64,000 nt of DNA from Actinomadura rupiterrae. Its GTDB lineage: Bacteria > Actinomycetota > Actinomycetes > Streptosporangiales > Streptosporangiaceae. The DNA lies in assembly GCF_024172125.1 (NCBI RefSeq), contig NZ_JAMZEA010000004.1:620001-684000 (forward strand). The letters are read 5' to 3'. The notes under the pieces were generated by a model, which saw nothing but the letters and a program-made list of their open reading frames with translations, had not been told where the DNA came from and did no database searches. Both the position numbers and the translations under genes were made by a program. Below are positions 8,774 to 15,709 of the stretch, piece after piece (the stretch's first letter is position 1; each line of letters starts with the position of its first letter).

Positions 8774-9482
8774 ATGGCCGCCACCGAACGCGAGGCGCTC
8801 GTCGCCGAGATGGGACCGCAGGCCGTTCCCCCGGGGACGGCCGCGCGGCTCAACCTCGACGCGCTCACACTGAACATGCTCACCGACGGCATGCTGGAGC
8901 TCGTGTGGACCGAGCCGTCCGCCGGGCTGGGGCGCGAGCTTGAGGAACTCCAGCACGCCGTCGGCGACGGCCCCAGCTGGAGACCGCCCGGCAGGGCCGG
9001 CAGCTGGCCGAGCCGGACCTGGCGGCGACCGACCCCGCGCTCTGGCCCGACTTCCTCCCGGCCGCCGCGCGCACGCCCGTCCGCGCGGTCATCTCCGTCC
9101 CCCTCCAGATCGGCGTCGCCACCATCGGTGTCGTGACGGGCTACCGCGTCACCACCGGTCCGTTCACCGAGGACCAGCGGCGCGACCTGCGCGACCTGTC
9201 CCGGACCCTGACGACTTCCTGGCCCTGCTGCTGAACGGGGCGGACGCCGCGCCCGACGGCCAGGCCGGGCCACCGCCTCCCGGCCTCGTCCTGTTCCACG
9301 CCGAGGTCCACCAGGCCACCGGCTACCTCTCGGCGCGGCTCGCCATCCCTCCGGCCCAGGCGTTCATCAGGCTCCGGTCCCAGGCCGTCGCCCGCAACGT
9401 CCCGCTGAACGCCCTGGCCCGGGCCGTCCTGAGCGGTCAGGTGGGGACGGACGCCTTCACGGCCGAGCCGCCCGGACGATGA
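8774..9482 (+). pseudogene. GAF-ANTAR transcription antiterminator with two frameshifts
   Basis: ATG 8774 follows GGAGGAG (8762-8768). Frame 2 codes a GAF start (LVWTEPSAGLGRELEELQHAVGDGP). Frame 1 continues it from about 8977 (LETARQGRQLAEPDLAAT...VISVPLQIGVATIGVVTGY). Frame 3 carries FLALL and the ANTAR end from about 9215 (VHQATGYLSARLAIPP...RLRSQAVARNVPLNALA). The length fits two single-base deletions, near 8977 and 9213. ANTAR proteins bind RNA hairpins and prevent termination; this copy cannot be made intact unless the shifts are sequencing errors. Its end overlaps the convergent oxidoreductase gene by 26 bp. Confidence 0.8.
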
Positions 9483-10455
9483 TCTTGCCGGTGTTGCGGC
9501 CGCGCAGCATGCCGAGGAACGCGTCCACGATGTTCTCGAAACCGTCCACGACCGTCTCGTCCAGGACGAGGGCGCCGCTCTGGAGGTGCGGCACGGCGAA
9601 CTCCTGCAGCTCGTCCTGCACGTCCCGGTAGTTGCGGACGAGGAAGCCCTCCATGCGGATGCTCTTCTCCACGATGTCCGCATGGTTGAAACGCGGTTGC
9701 GTCGCGCCGGGGGTGTTGTACTGGCTGATCGTCCCGACCCGGACGATCCGCCCGAACTCCCGCAACGCCCCCACGGCCGCGGCGAGCTGCTCACCGCCGA
9801 CATTGTCGACGAACACATCGATACCGTCCGGCGCGGCCTTGCCGAGGAGATCGGAAGCGGGCCCTTCGTGGTAGTCGAAGGCGGCGTCGAACCCGACATC
9901 CCGGACCAGATGGGCGACCTTCTCCGCCGATCCTGCGCTGCCCACGAGCCGTCCGGCGCCGAGCAGCCGGGCGAACCGCGCGGTCGCCGTCCCCACCCCG
10001 CCCGCCGCGCCCGACACGAACAGATCCTCGCCCTCCTGAAGCCGGGCGATCCTGGTCAGACCCACGTAAGCCGTCAGCCCCGTCCCTCCGAGGACGCTCA
10101 GGAACGCCGTCAGCGGCACCCCGTCGAAGCGCGGCAGCCTCCGCACGTCCTCCGGCGTGACGACCGCATGCGTCCGCCAGCCCTGCCGGTGGAACACGAT
10201 CTCGCCCTCGGCCAGCTCCGGCGTGCGCGACGCGACGACCCGTCCGATCGTCCGCCCCTCCAACGCCTCACCCAGCACGAACCCGCCGTCCATCAACTCG
10301 CGGTGATACGGATCGACGGACCAGTAGAGGTTCTCGACCAGCGCGCTCCCCACCTCCGGTTCAGGACGCGGGGACTCGACGAACGCGAAGTGCTCAGCAG
10401 TGGGAAAGCCATGAGGCCGCGCGACCTGGTGCACGGTGAGGGCGGTTTCGGTCAT
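9457..10455 (-). CDS. NADP-dependent medium-chain (MDR) oxidoreductase
   Basis: 332 aa, the usual length of the zinc-free MDR branch that includes prostaglandin/leukotriene reductases and CurA. The N-terminal GroES-like fold carries YWSVDPYHR. The Rossmann motif SGAAGGVGTA is at 148-157, followed by GSAGSAEKV, and IDVFVDNVGGEQL and a YNTPG segment are typical of NADPH-dependent double-bond reductases. No structural or catalytic zinc cysteines are seen. It is divergently transcribed from the LysR regulator, which probably controls it. The substrate is unknown. Confidence 0.9.
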   Translation of the reverse strand: MTETALTVHQVARPHGFPTAEHFAFVESPRPEPEVGSALVENLYWSVDPYHRELMDGGFVLGEALEGRTIGRVVASRTPELAEGEIVFHRQGWRTHAVVTPEDVRRLPRFDGVPLTAFLSVLGGTGLTAYVGLTRIARLQEGEDLFVSGAAGGVGTATARFARLLGAGRLVGSAGSAEKVAHLVRDVGFDAAFDYHEGPASDLLGKAAPDGIDVFVDNVGGEQLAAAVGALREFGRIVRVGTISQYNTPGATQPRFNHADIVEKSIRMEGFLVRNYRDVQDELQEFAVPHLQSGALVLDETVVDGFENIVDAFLGMLRGRNTGKIIVRAARP

Positions 10456-10502
10456 GCCCCGGACCGTAGAACGGGAATGCCCCTGCGGTGCAGCCCGTTG
10501 CC

Positions 10503-10539
10503 CTCATACGAAACCCCGTTCCATGAGCAGCACTCATAC
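10503..10539. promoter_or_regulatory. Candidate LysR operator in divergent promoter
   Basis: ATGAG-cagca-CTCAT at 10523-10537 is a perfect 5-bp inverted repeat of LysR-box size. CTCATAC recurs directly at 10503-10509 and 10533-10539. The site lies between the divergent MDR gene (start 10455) and LysR gene (start 10555), where LysR regulators usually bind. Confidence 0.45.
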
Positions 10540-10554
10540 ACCGAGGTGAACGCC

Positions 10555-11439
10555 GTGGCCCGCGCGTCCGACGCCGATCTCGCCCCGCACGAGCTACGCA
10601 TCCTCGTCGCGGTCGCGGACACCGGTGGCTTTTCGGCCGCGGCCGCCTCCCTGGGCCTCACCCAGTCCGCCGTCTCCCATTCCGTCCGCGGAAGCGAACG
10701 CAAGATCGGCGCCGTCCTCTTCGAGCGCGGCCGCGGCGGCGCCCGCCCCACCCCTGCCGGAGACGCCGCGATCGCGCACGCCCGCCGCATCCTCCGCCTG
10801 CTGGACGTCCTGACCTCCGAGGCCCGCACCGCCGCCCGCTCGGACGCCCCGGAAGGCCCCCTCCGCATCGCCGCCTTCCGCAGCGCGGCCCTCCACCTGC
10901 TCCCGCCCGTCCTCCAACGCCTGCGCAACCGGCACCCGGGCATCGAACCGCACGTCCGGATCGTCCGCGAGATCGGCCGCGGCACCGCCGGCGAAGTGGC
11001 CGACGGACGCGCCGACATAGCCATCGCCACCCTGGACGGCACGACCCCCTCGCCCCTGATCGCGAACACCCTCTTCGAGGAGCCCTACGCCCTCGTCCAC
11101 CCCGCCGGCCACCCGGCCCCACGCACCCTCCCCCTGGTCGACTGGGCCGAGAACTGCGGCTCCTACACCCGCGCCTGGTGGTCCACCCAGGACTGGATCC
11201 CCCGCGCCACCGTCGAAGCCGAGGACGACGGCGCCGTCCTCTCCCTGGTCACCGCCGGCCACGGCATGGCGATCATGCCCGCCCTCTCCCTCCAGGACGC
11301 GCCCGCCACCGTCCAGATCACCGACCTCGGCCCCACCCGCCCCAAGCGCCGTGTCGGCTACATCACCACCCCCGAACTCGCGAAATCCGCAGTAGTCCGA
11401 GCCACCCTCCGAGAACTCCGCACCACCCGAACCCCCTGA
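10555..11439 (+). CDS. LysR-family transcriptional regulator
   Basis: 294 aa from GTG 10555, chosen because GAGG (10543-10546) lies 8 nt upstream; GTG 10546 is in the same frame. The N-terminal winged helix (LRILVAVADTGGFSAAAASLGLTQSAVSHSVRGSE...) is followed by the periplasmic-binding-like effector domain (LRIAAFRSAALHLLPPVLQRL...GRADIAIATLDG). It is divergent from an MDR oxidoreductase, the classic arrangement for a LysR regulator and its target. The gene ends just before a terminator hairpin. Confidence 0.92.
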   Translation: MARASDADLAPHELRILVAVADTGGFSAAAASLGLTQSAVSHSVRGSERKIGAVLFERGRGGARPTPAGDAAIAHARRILRLLDVLTSEARTAARSDAPEGPLRIAAFRSAALHLLPPVLQRLRNRHPGIEPHVRIVREIGRGTAGEVADGRADIAIATLDGTTPSPLIANTLFEEPYALVHPAGHPAPRTLPLVDWAENCGSYTRAWWSTQDWIPRATVEAEDDGAVLSLVTAGHGMAIMPALSLQDAPATVQITDLGPTRPKRRVGYITTPELAKSAVVRATLRELRTTRTP

Positions 11440-11453
11440 AGGCCCCAAAAGCA

Positions 11454-11486
11454 AGAAGGCCCTCCCAGCAACCGGAAGGGCCTTCT
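11454..11486. terminator. Bidirectional terminator hairpin
   Basis: AGAAGGCCCT (11454-11463) pairs with AGGGCCTTCT (11477-11486) around a 13-nt loop, preceded by an A-rich stretch. It sits between the LysR gene (+) and tRNA-Arg (-) and could serve both. Confidence 0.75.
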
Positions 11487-11494
11487 ATGCTCTG

Positions 11495-11567
11495 CGCACC
11501 CGAAGGGATTCGAACCCCTAACCTTCTGATCCGTAGTCAGATGCTCTATCCGTTGAGCTACGGGTGC
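11495..11567 (-). tRNA. tRNA-Arg (anticodon ACG)
   Basis: On the minus strand a 73-nt cloverleaf starts GCACCCG at 11567 and pairs with CGGGTGC at the 3' end, discriminator G. The D arm is GCTCAACGGATAGAGC, the anticodon stem-loop TCTGA-CTACGGA-TCAGA (anticodon ACG), and the T arm AGGGG-TTCGAAT-CCCTT. CCA is not encoded. Confidence 0.96.
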
Positions 11568-11820
11568 TCGCTGCGGGTCTCTGACCTGCGGCGTTGTCGC
11601 GGTGGGAAGTCTACCAGCTCTGCGCCCTCGCGCCTCGGCGGTTGATTTCCATCCTTGCGACGCTCACCAGTGTAGGGCACCCGGGGACGTGCTCGTGCCG
11701 CGATACGTGGGGAACCGATCGGGACTGATGTGCGCCAAAGGGGTATCCGAGACGGATGGTGCACGGGCGGTCTAGTCTCGTCCGTCACTCCGCTCCCCCC
11801 GAACAAGGAGAGTCATTCAG

Positions 11821-12249
11821 ATGCGCATGTCCGCCACCCGCCTGATCGGGACCTTCGCCCTGGGCGGCGCCCTGCTCGCGTCGACCGCCTGCGGGCCGCT
11901 CGACAAGGTCGCCGGCGGGGACAAGAAGGCCGCGTGCGACAACATCCAGACGGAGCTGTCCTCGATCAAGTCGAAGATCAGCACCCCGGACATCAACAAC
12001 GTCCGGTCCAGCGCGGCCGCCAACGCCCAGCTGTACCGGGACACCGCCACCAAGATCCGCAGCGAGGGCGCCAAGGCCGGCGGCGACGTCCAGTCGTCCT
12101 CGGACAAGGTCGCGAGCGACCTGGAGTCGCTGGCCACGATGCTGGGGAACATCGGCTCCGGCAGCTCCAGCACCCCGGACATGAGCGGCAGCCGCAACTT
12201 CATCCAGGACGCGGCGGACCTCGGCAAGGCCTGCGGCTACACGGGCTGA
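11821..12249 (+). CDS. Small lipoprotein
   Basis: 142 aa. A lipoprotein signal peptide (RLIGTFALGGALLASTAC) puts the lipidated Cys at residue 24. The mature part is helical and rich in Ala, Ser and Asp (SSIKSKISTPDINNVRSSAAAN..., SDKVASDLESLATML), with two further cysteines. It is likely anchored on the outside of the membrane. No enzymatic motif is recognised. It stands alone 87 bp before tRNA-Ser. Confidence 0.8.
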   Translation: MRMSATRLIGTFALGGALLASTACGPLDKVAGGDKKAACDNIQTELSSIKSKISTPDINNVRSSAAANAQLYRDTATKIRSEGAKAGGDVQSSSDKVASDLESLATMLGNIGSGSSSTPDMSGSRNFIQDAADLGKACGYTG

Positions 12250-12335
12250 CGCCCGGAAGAGGCTATCCTCGTAACGGCTTTGCCGGTTGGCCCGCCGACC
12301 GGTAGCCTGTCCTGAGCCTCGCAAGGGGCTCACCT

Positions 12336-12425
12336 GGAGGATTCGCCTAGTCCGGTCTATGGCGCCGCACTGCTAATGCGGTTTGGGTTTACCGCCCATC
12401 CGGGGTTCAAATCCCCGATCCTCCG
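12336..12425 (+). tRNA. tRNA-Ser (anticodon GCT), integration target
   Basis: 90 nt with a long variable arm. Acceptor GGAGGAT pairs with ATCCTCC (12418-12424), discriminator G. The anticodon stem-loop is CCGCA-CTGCTAA-TGCGG with GCT at 12372-12374, and the T arm is CGGGG-TTCAAAT-CCCCG. CCA follows at 12426-12428. The part from 12369 to 12426 is the attL repeat, so the tRNA stays intact after integration. Confidence 0.96.
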
Positions 12426-12426
12426 C
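12369..12426 (+). repeat. attL: 58-bp direct repeat, first copy
   Basis: Identical to 41701-41758 over 58 bp. It begins at the last base of the 5' anticodon stem and ends one base after the discriminator, so integration restores the full tRNA-Ser. Confidence 0.95.
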
Positions 12427-12434
12427 CACCGACC

Positions 12435-12466
12435 AGCGGGGTTGCGTCACACTACGCAACCCCGCT
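12435..12466 (+). terminator. Strong hairpin after attL
   Basis: AGCGGGGTTGCGT (12435-12447) pairs perfectly over 13 bp with ACGCAACCCCGCT (12454-12466) around a 6-nt loop, followed by a TTGTTCT stretch. It lies inside the element, just beyond the tRNA, and would end tRNA-Ser transcription in place of the host terminator displaced by integration. It also faces the integrase end from the other strand. Confidence 0.8.
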
Positions 12467-12485
12467 GATCTTGTTCTAGCGACTA

Positions 12486-12506
12486 GTTGCAGTTCTGGTT
12501 GCAGTT
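12486..12506 (+). promoter_or_regulatory. Paired GTTGCAGTT repeats, candidate integrase arm sites
   Basis: GTTGCAGTT occurs at 12486-12494 and 12498-12506, start to start 12 bp, 60 bp from the att core. A matching pair GTTGCATT (41597, 41609; also 12 bp apart) lies beside attR. Short paired repeats flanking the core are typical arm-type sites of tyrosine integrases. Confidence 0.55.
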
Positions 12507-12510
12507 GCTC

Positions 12511-13968
12511 CTATTCGGGGTCGCCCCAGAGTGCCCCACCCATCCGCTTCCCGGCGTCCTGGACGAGTTCCTGCGGCGGCAGAGTGTAACGCTCCGTAGT
12601 GGTCACGCGAGCATGCCCGAGGATCACCTGAATCACGCGGATGTGGACGTTCTGCGCGGCCAGCAGCGACCCTGCGGTGTGCCGTGCGTCGTGCAGCCGT
12701 CCGTCATGGACCCCCGCGCGGCGCAACAGCGCCTTCCACGCCTTCCAGTCCTCGGTGCGGTCCAGCGGGCGCCCGTTCGGCTGGCAGAAGACCAGGCCCC
12801 AGTCCTCCCAGTCGTCCCCCGCTCGTTCGCGCTCGGCCTTCTGCCGGTCGCGGTGCTCGCGCAGCTGCGGCAGCAGCTCGGCCGGGCAAGTCAAGACTGG
12901 CTTCCCCTTGCCCTTGCGGCGCCGGAACGTCGCCTCGCCCCCCTTGCGGAGCGGGCACCGGTGCGCGTGGCCCGTGCAGTCCTTCGGGCACGGTCGCTTG
13001 GGACAGCGGTGCTCCCTCTTGGCGCAGTTCGTCGGGCAGTCGGGTTCGTGCCGATGCTCGCGGCAGTTCTTCCTGCAGCGCGGCCGGTGCCACGGCCGGC
13101 CGCACGCGTGCGGGTCGGAGCAACCGTGCCGCCATGCGGCCTTGTGCAGCTGGAACCAGGGCCGGATCTCGCCTGTCTCCAGGTTCACGTACTCCCACCG
13201 CAACCCGATCACCTCCCCCTGCCGGAGGCCCAGGGCCAGCGCGACCGACCACCGCGCGCTGTTCCGCCGACCTTCGGCGGCCTTCAGGATCCGGCGCGCG
13301 TCGTCCAGGGCGAACGGGCGGGGCTCGAAATCCGCCGGTTCCGGCGAGTCGATCAGCGTCGCGACGTTGCGCCCGACCAGCTCCCGCCGAACCGCGATCT
13401 TCAACGCCCGGGACAGAATCCGGTGGATCTTCAGGACCGTGCTGGAGGACAGGTCCGCCTCAAACATCTGCGCGTAGGCGGCCTCCAGGTGCTCGGGCAG
13501 AAGCCGGTCGAGCCGGTGCACGCCCAGCAGCGGGACGACCCACAGCCGCACCTTGCTGCGGTAGTCGTCCAGCGTGCGCGGTGCGAGCTTGCCCGAGGCC
13601 ACCAGCAGAGGGCAGATGGTCTCCAGGTAGGTGGTCATCCACTCCTCAACGGTCGGGGACTTCCCGGCTTTGCGGGTCTTTCCCGAATCGCGCTGTTGTT
13701 CCAGCTTGCGAACCTTCTCAGTGACCTCGGTCTCGTCTTTCCCGATCCGGTGACGGCGGTCCGGTGATCCGTCGCTCTTGACGCCCATCGTCACCCAGCC
13801 GTGCCATTTGCCGTCCGCCTCGCTGAAGAAGATCGAAGAACGGCCGTTCGGCTTGCGCTTGCCGCTCTGTCCGCGCGGACGACGGCGCTTCTTGTCCTGC
13901 TGCTCTTGCCCCTCGCCCTCGTTGGGCTCATCCGGATCAGGTGCGGCAAGGCCGGTGCGCTTGGTCAT
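12511..13968 (-). CDS. int: Tyrosine recombinase (integrase) of the first element
   Basis: 485 aa. It has an N-terminal SAM-like arm/core-binding region (about 105-200) and a catalytic domain with Arg249 (LGLRQGE), His426-x-x-Arg429 (LHDARH), His452 (LGHARVTT) and Tyr461 (ERYT). It integrates and excises the element at tRNA-Ser. A cysteine/histidine-rich insertion at 283-338 (14 or so Cys/His-spaced pairs) lies between the Arg and His boxes and may bind zinc. The gene overlaps xis by 4 bp (ATGA) and ends 85 bp from attL, in the usual position. Confidence 0.96.
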   Translation of the reverse strand: MTKRTGLAAPDPDEPNEGEGQEQQDKKRRRPRGQSGKRKPNGRSSIFFSEADGKWHGWVTMGVKSDGSPDRRHRIGKDETEVTEKVRKLEQQRDSGKTRKAGKSPTVEEWMTTYLETICPLLVASGKLAPRTLDDYRSKVRLWVVPLLGVHRLDRLLPEHLEAAYAQMFEADLSSSTVLKIHRILSRALKIAVRRELVGRNVATLIDSPEPADFEPRPFALDDARRILKAAEGRRNSARWSVALALGLRQGEVIGLRWEYVNLETGEIRPWFQLHKAAWRHGCSDPHACGRPWHRPRCRKNCREHRHEPDCPTNCAKREHRCPKRPCPKDCTGHAHRCPLRKGGEATFRRRKGKGKPVLTCPAELLPQLREHRDRQKAERERAGDDWEDWGLVFCQPNGRPLDRTEDWKAWKALLRRAGVHDGRLHDARHTAGSLLAAQNVHIRVIQVILGHARVTTTERYTLPPQELVQDAGKRMGGALWGDPE

Positions 13969-14195
13969 CGCGTGATCTCCTGCGCGGCCTCGCGCTCCAG
14001 GAGCGCGACGTACTCGGCGATGGCCGACGCGGGGATGCGCCGGTCGGTGCCCTGCCTGACGAAGCGGAGGCGTCCCGCGGACATCTGCTCATAGATGAAG
14101 GTCCGTCCCATGGAAAGGATCTCCATGGCCTCAGCCACCTTGTAGAGCTGTTTCGTGAGGTTGGGGGCCGTGTCGACGGTTCGGGCGGTCATCAT
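13965..14195 (-). CDS. xis: Excisionase-type HTH protein (Xis)
   Basis: 76 aa from ATG 14195 with GAGGAAGG upstream on the minus strand. It has a MerR-like winged helix of the excisionase family (LYKVAEAMEILSMGRTFIYEQMSAGRLRFVRQGTDRRIPASAIAEYVALL). Its stop overlaps the integrase start (ATGA), so the two are made together. It should bend attL/attR DNA and favour excision. Confidence 0.92.
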   Translation of the reverse strand: MMTARTVDTAPNLTKQLYKVAEAMEILSMGRTFIYEQMSAGRLRFVRQGTDRRIPASAIAEYVALLEREAAQEITR

Positions 14196-14293
14196 GATGG
14201 TGCCTTCCTCGTGGGGAGGTGGCGGCCCCGGCGGGGTCTGCTGGCAGGCGTTCTCGCCGGGGCCGTCCACGGTCTGTGGATTGCTTGGGGATT

Positions 14294-15358
14294 TCAGGTG
14301 GCGTGGCTGTCGCGGGGTGCGGGGAGCGGCTGGGCGAGGCCGTTGGTCAGGGAGCGTTGGACGATCCGGCGGGCGTCGCGGTAGATGAGCCCGGAGGCCA
14401 GCCCGGCGCGGACGAGGTGGTCTTCGACGTCGGCGGGAGTGAGGTCGGCCCAAGGCAGCAGGCCGCCGATCTTGTAGGCCAGGGCGCCGAGGGCGGCTTT
14501 GCGGCCGTCGGTCAGGGACGCGAGTTCGGCGGTGCCGTTGTCCAGGACGGCGCGGACGTAACCCGCGGCGTTGCTCTGACCGGGCGCCGCCGGGACGACC
14601 GGGGCGGGTGGCGGTGCGGGCTTGGGCCCGGCGACCCGGCGGACTTCCCGCTCAAGCCAGTCGGGCATGCGGCCCGGGGCGTGTGGGGTTCCGGCGTGGA
14701 CGGCGTAGGTGCCGGCGCGGGTGACGGCGCCGGGGGCGATGCCGTAGGACCATCCGGCTTTGATGTCGATCTGCCAGCCGAGGGCGGACAGGGCCTGGTG
14801 GAGGTGGTCGTCGGGGGCGCGGTACCAGAGGTGGCGGCCGCCGGAGGGGGTGCGGACGGAGACGGGTTGGTGGTCGGGTCCGGCGGGCCAGGGGTGGTGT
14901 CCGCCGCGCAGGCGGGCCAGCAGGTGCATGGCGTCGATGCCGTTGCGGACGCTGCCGTATCCGCCGGGCACCTGCTCCTCGGCCAGGTCGATGCCGGGCA
15001 GCAGCTCGGCGGCGGGGTCGCGGGGCGGCCGGGTGGCGTGGGTGTCCAGGTCGATCAGGACCAGGCCGGAGGGGCCGGCGGCGACGGCGGGGACGGCGTC
15101 GGGGACGCGGCGCCACCAGGTGGTGATGCGGGTGGGGTCGGTGGTGGCGGCGCGGACGCCGTGGCACCACTGCCCGTCGGGCAGGCAGATGCAGCCGGTG
15201 TAGTCGTCTGCGGCGCAGTGGGGGTTGTTCTGGCAGTCCAGGCAGTTGGCTAGGGGCCGCTTGTTGGACGGGGAGAGTGGGAACACGTGCCAGCCGAGCG
15301 CGGCCAGGTCCAGGGCGAGCTGGACGTGCCGGACGGCGGTCGGGCTGGTGACGCCCAT
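14294..15358 (-). CDS. Bifunctional primase/polymerase (prim-pol) replication protein
   Basis: 354 aa from ATG 15358 with AAAGGA upstream. The prim-pol domain covers residues about 12-230: LDLAALGWHVFPLSPSNKRP, a cysteine cluster (CLDCQNNPHC...CIC), catalytic LVLIDLDTH (DxD) and SVRTPSGGRHLWYR (SGGxH). It is the likely initiator primase of the element, working with the DUF927 helicase encoded at 15710. The frame stays open upstream into the repeat region, but the ribosome site and domain start favour 15358. Confidence 0.88.
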   Translation of the reverse strand: MGVTSPTAVRHVQLALDLAALGWHVFPLSPSNKRPLANCLDCQNNPHCAADDYTGCICLPDGQWCHGVRAATTDPTRITTWWRRVPDAVPAVAAGPSGLVLIDLDTHATRPPRDPAAELLPGIDLAEEQVPGGYGSVRNGIDAMHLLARLRGGHHPWPAGPDHQPVSVRTPSGGRHLWYRAPDDHLHQALSALGWQIDIKAGWSYGIAPGAVTRAGTYAVHAGTPHAPGRMPDWLEREVRRVAGPKPAPPPAPVVPAAPGQSNAAGYVRAVLDNGTAELASLTDGRKAALGALAYKIGGLLPWADLTPADVEDHLVRAGLASGLIYRDARRIVQRSLTNGLAQPLPAPRDSHAT

Positions 15359-15470
15359 CGAGTTTCCTTTCGCGCGGGCGGGGCGGTTGGTCAGCGGCAG
15401 GGGGGGCAGTGAGGGGCCGAGACATCCCCCACTTTTTCCGTGGTTTTTCTGGGGCGTGTTTTCAGGGAGC

Positions 15471-15672
15471 GCGTACCCACCCCAAAACCAGCTCTGACCT
15501 GGGGAGACGGTGGGTACGCGCGGCGCGTACCCAGGGCTGTGGGGAGCACGTACCCGGGGCCGGTGGGGTACGCGGTGCGTACCCGGCGCGTACCCGGCCC
15601 GCGTACCCACCTCATTGCAGGTGTGACCTGGATGAATGTGGGTTCTAGGGGGTGTGGGTACGCGGGGTACGC
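15471..15672. repeat. GCGTACCC iteron array, candidate replication origin
   Basis: The gene-free stretch 15359-15709 holds about ten copies of the octamer GCGTACCC or its complement GGGTACGC: 15471, 15511(c), 15525, 15548 (ACGTACCC), 15566(c), 15577, 15588, 15601, 15656(c) and 15665(c), where (c) marks the complementary orientation. The array lies directly upstream of the prim-pol gene and downstream of the helicase gene. A T-rich segment (ctttttccgtggtttttct, from 15431) is beside it. Iterons plus a T-rich region next to rep genes suggest an origin or Rep-binding operator. Confidence 0.65.
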
Positions 15673-15709
15673 GCCGGATGCGGGCTTCACGGGCCGGATG
15701 GGGGGATGT

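Noticed and set aside
9586..11439. LysR gene extended upstream to 9586
   Set aside because: The extension is antisense to the MDR gene; the HTH begins only after 10555.
12283..12302. Hairpin CCGGTTGG/CCGACCGG after the lipoprotein gene as terminator
   Set aside because: Short stem with a wobble pair and no T-run; too weak to list.
15471..15672. CRISPR-like array
   Set aside because: Units are 8 bp, in both orientations and irregularly spaced, with no cas genes; more like iterons.
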